Source: Bryobacteraceae bacterium (GTDB lineage: Bacteria; Acidobacteriota; Terriglobia; Bryobacterales; Bryobacteraceae). From it: 5,659 bases of DNA. Made by a program: the position numbers and the translations under genes. Location of the stretch: contig JANXXV010000234.1 of the NCBI GenBank assembly GCA_025350445.1, forward strand, positions 1 through 5,659. Reading direction: 5' to 3'. The notes beneath the pieces are model-generated. The model made no database searches, was not told the DNA's origin, and was given only the letters and a program-made list of their open reading frames with translations. This document shows positions 5,601 to 5,659 of the stretch, piece by piece (positions within the stretch are counted from its first letter, which is position 1; every line of letters begins with the position of its first letter).

Positions 5601-5659
5601 CCGGCATTGCCGGTTTTATCAGCGGTGCGCCGCAATCAGTCTCCTTCACTACCACCGAC
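2612..5659 (+). CDS. TonB-dependent receptor with N-terminal carboxypeptidase-regulatory-like domain, Oar-like (3' partial)
   Basis: This is an outer-membrane gated channel that imports a ligand, by family a large molecule such as a glycan or peptide fragment; the ligand here is unknown. The frame is open from GTG 2612 to the window end, 1016 codons. Residues 1-29 form a signal peptide (basic IKSIRTRQ, hydrophobic LAISLLLLLCA, cleavage near PAQ). Residues about 31-117 are a CarboxypepD_reg-like beta-sandwich (VTGSLTGSVRD, GASITL, DDQGSFVFNALLPGQYSL). E-T-V-S-V-T-A (122-128) resembles a TonB box. The plug follows to about residue 250, with AIQGNRPGTNNLTIDGV and VNVITKGGTRDFHG. The rest is beta-barrel, with family landmarks NKLFFFFAQD, YGQDTWKVTRKLTLDYGMRF, GPRFGFAYDPFGDGRTAIRGGFG, FDRTHIVNINWIYDLP and DSWQVTGIAGF. 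Relatives in Acidobacteria are commonly 1,050-1,250 residues, so the C-terminal strands are missing because of the window edge, not by mutation. No stop or frameshift was found. It has its own promoter. Confidence 0.92.
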   Translation, partial: MIKSIRTRQAQFRLAISLLLLLCAKLPAQNVTGSLTGSVRDSSDRAIAGASITLSNEATRSTLTLATDDQGSFVFNALLPGQYSLGVTSSGFSRLEQTGIAITAGDRRSAGTLVLQIGALSETVSVTAPPADVQTVSSERSGLITKRQVTDLMLIGRDYLGLLPTLPGVADFSSHESPAGSNFNMAIQGNRPGTNNLTIDGVSNLNSGSGTGTWVSPGVDSVAEVKVLLNNYQAEYGRNSGASVNVITKGGTRDFHGTGYYFKRNEAFNANNYFNNQRNQPRPRYRYDFGGFNIGGPVFWPGKFNSNRNKLFFFFAQDILPQSFPNTQNLLTVPATLERTGDFSRTLDQNGKLIPIKDPLTGLPFPSNVIPASRVNPSFQNLLGVFPLPNYRDPTNAANYLATGTYSQPRYETLFRVDYQITDKHSVYFRGIADSQNQSAGYGVPAQGGNWALLPSIYKNPTKGGLVSLTDTLSPTLIHEFSFGITRGLENVVPASQADLDKVSRVKQNINLPEYHPDINPLNLIPQTTFGGVPNAANISFESRYPFGGVNNIWDLTDNVTKVVGTHNLKAGLFVERVQRWAKRASTFNGSFDFTKDTNNPLDSGWAYSNALLGVYRSYSESDARPQGNERFYNIEWYGQDTWKVTRKLTLDYGMRFAIVQPQYEKQGKASSFNPAFYDRAQTAILVQPVRNAGNQRVGFNPITGEYVATALIGSIAKGNPLNGIVAANQNPSYPRALYKDRGIQYGPRFGFAYDPFGDGRTAIRGGFGITYNRDDSSIVLPFTENPPFVYTPTSFNGNVSDLPNASRALFPSSINAIAESGEVPTVMSYSLGVQRDIGWGTLVDVAFAGNQGRHLRQSVNLNAIAPGTNFRAASQDPSNPGKPLPQDFLRPYPGLGNINYVTYDATSNYNSLQVQVHRRFAKGLEISGVWTWSKTMSTSDNGAVSPYLNERARYYGLAGFDRTHIVNINWIYDLPGVSRWWSNGFSRYVLDSWQVTGIAGFISGAPQSVSFTTTD
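2975..2995 (+). other. TonB-box-like motif in the receptor
   Basis: The residues E-T-V-S-V-T-A (122-128) closely match the TonB boxes of classical receptors (acidic-T-x-x-V-x-A type). The motif sits between the N-terminal regulatory-like domain and the plug, the place expected in SusC-like and Oar-like receptors. Contact with the TonB C-terminal domain is inferred from position and sequence. Confidence 0.6.

Overview
The window reads like a piece of an Acidobacteria chromosome, most likely from the Solibacter/Bryobacter side of the phylum. This is inferred from three things seen together: a giant TonB-dependent receptor with an N-terminal carboxypeptidase-regulatory-like domain (the Oar-like family that is strongly expanded in Acidobacteria), a PEP-CTERM exosortase substrate, and a GC-rich coding style. 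No rRNA, tRNA, mobile element, phage gene or CRISPR array is visible. All genes are on the + strand.

Layout. (1) Bases 1-1601 are the 3' part of a secreted metzincin-type zinc metalloprotease whose 5' end lies outside the window. It has a beta-rich N-terminal remnant, a DxDxDG calcium-type loop, the HExxHxxNxxH zinc site, an SIMNY Met-turn, two more calcium-type loops, six perfect GEIAN pentapeptide repeats and a C-terminal fibronectin type III domain. (2) Bases 1601-2368 encode a small secreted protein with a signal peptide and a C-terminal PEP-CTERM sorting signal. Its ATG shares one base with the protease stop codon, so the two genes are almost certainly one transcript with coupled translation. 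(3) Bases 2369-2611 are a non-coding gap. It holds a good sigma70-type promoter (TTGACA, 18 bp, TATTCT), a perfect palindrome lying over the -35 box, a possible weaker extended -10 promoter further upstream, a possible 12-codon leader peptide and a strong Shine-Dalgarno sequence. No convincing terminator was found. (4) Bases 2612-5659 encode the TonB-dependent receptor, open through its last visible codon and cut by the window end (1016 codons visible).

How they may work together: all three products are predicted to be exported. The protease and the PEP-CTERM protein form one unit acting in the periplasm, at the cell surface or outside the cell. The receptor has its own promoter and would sit in the outer membrane, importing an unknown ligand using TonB energy. 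A link between protease activity and uptake of the products is possible but is inference from adjacency only. The parts most worth a second look are the pentapeptide repeat kept identical in protein but varied in DNA, the one-base protease/PEP-CTERM coupling, and the palindrome-plus-leader-peptide arrangement before the receptor gene. None of them proves a new system.
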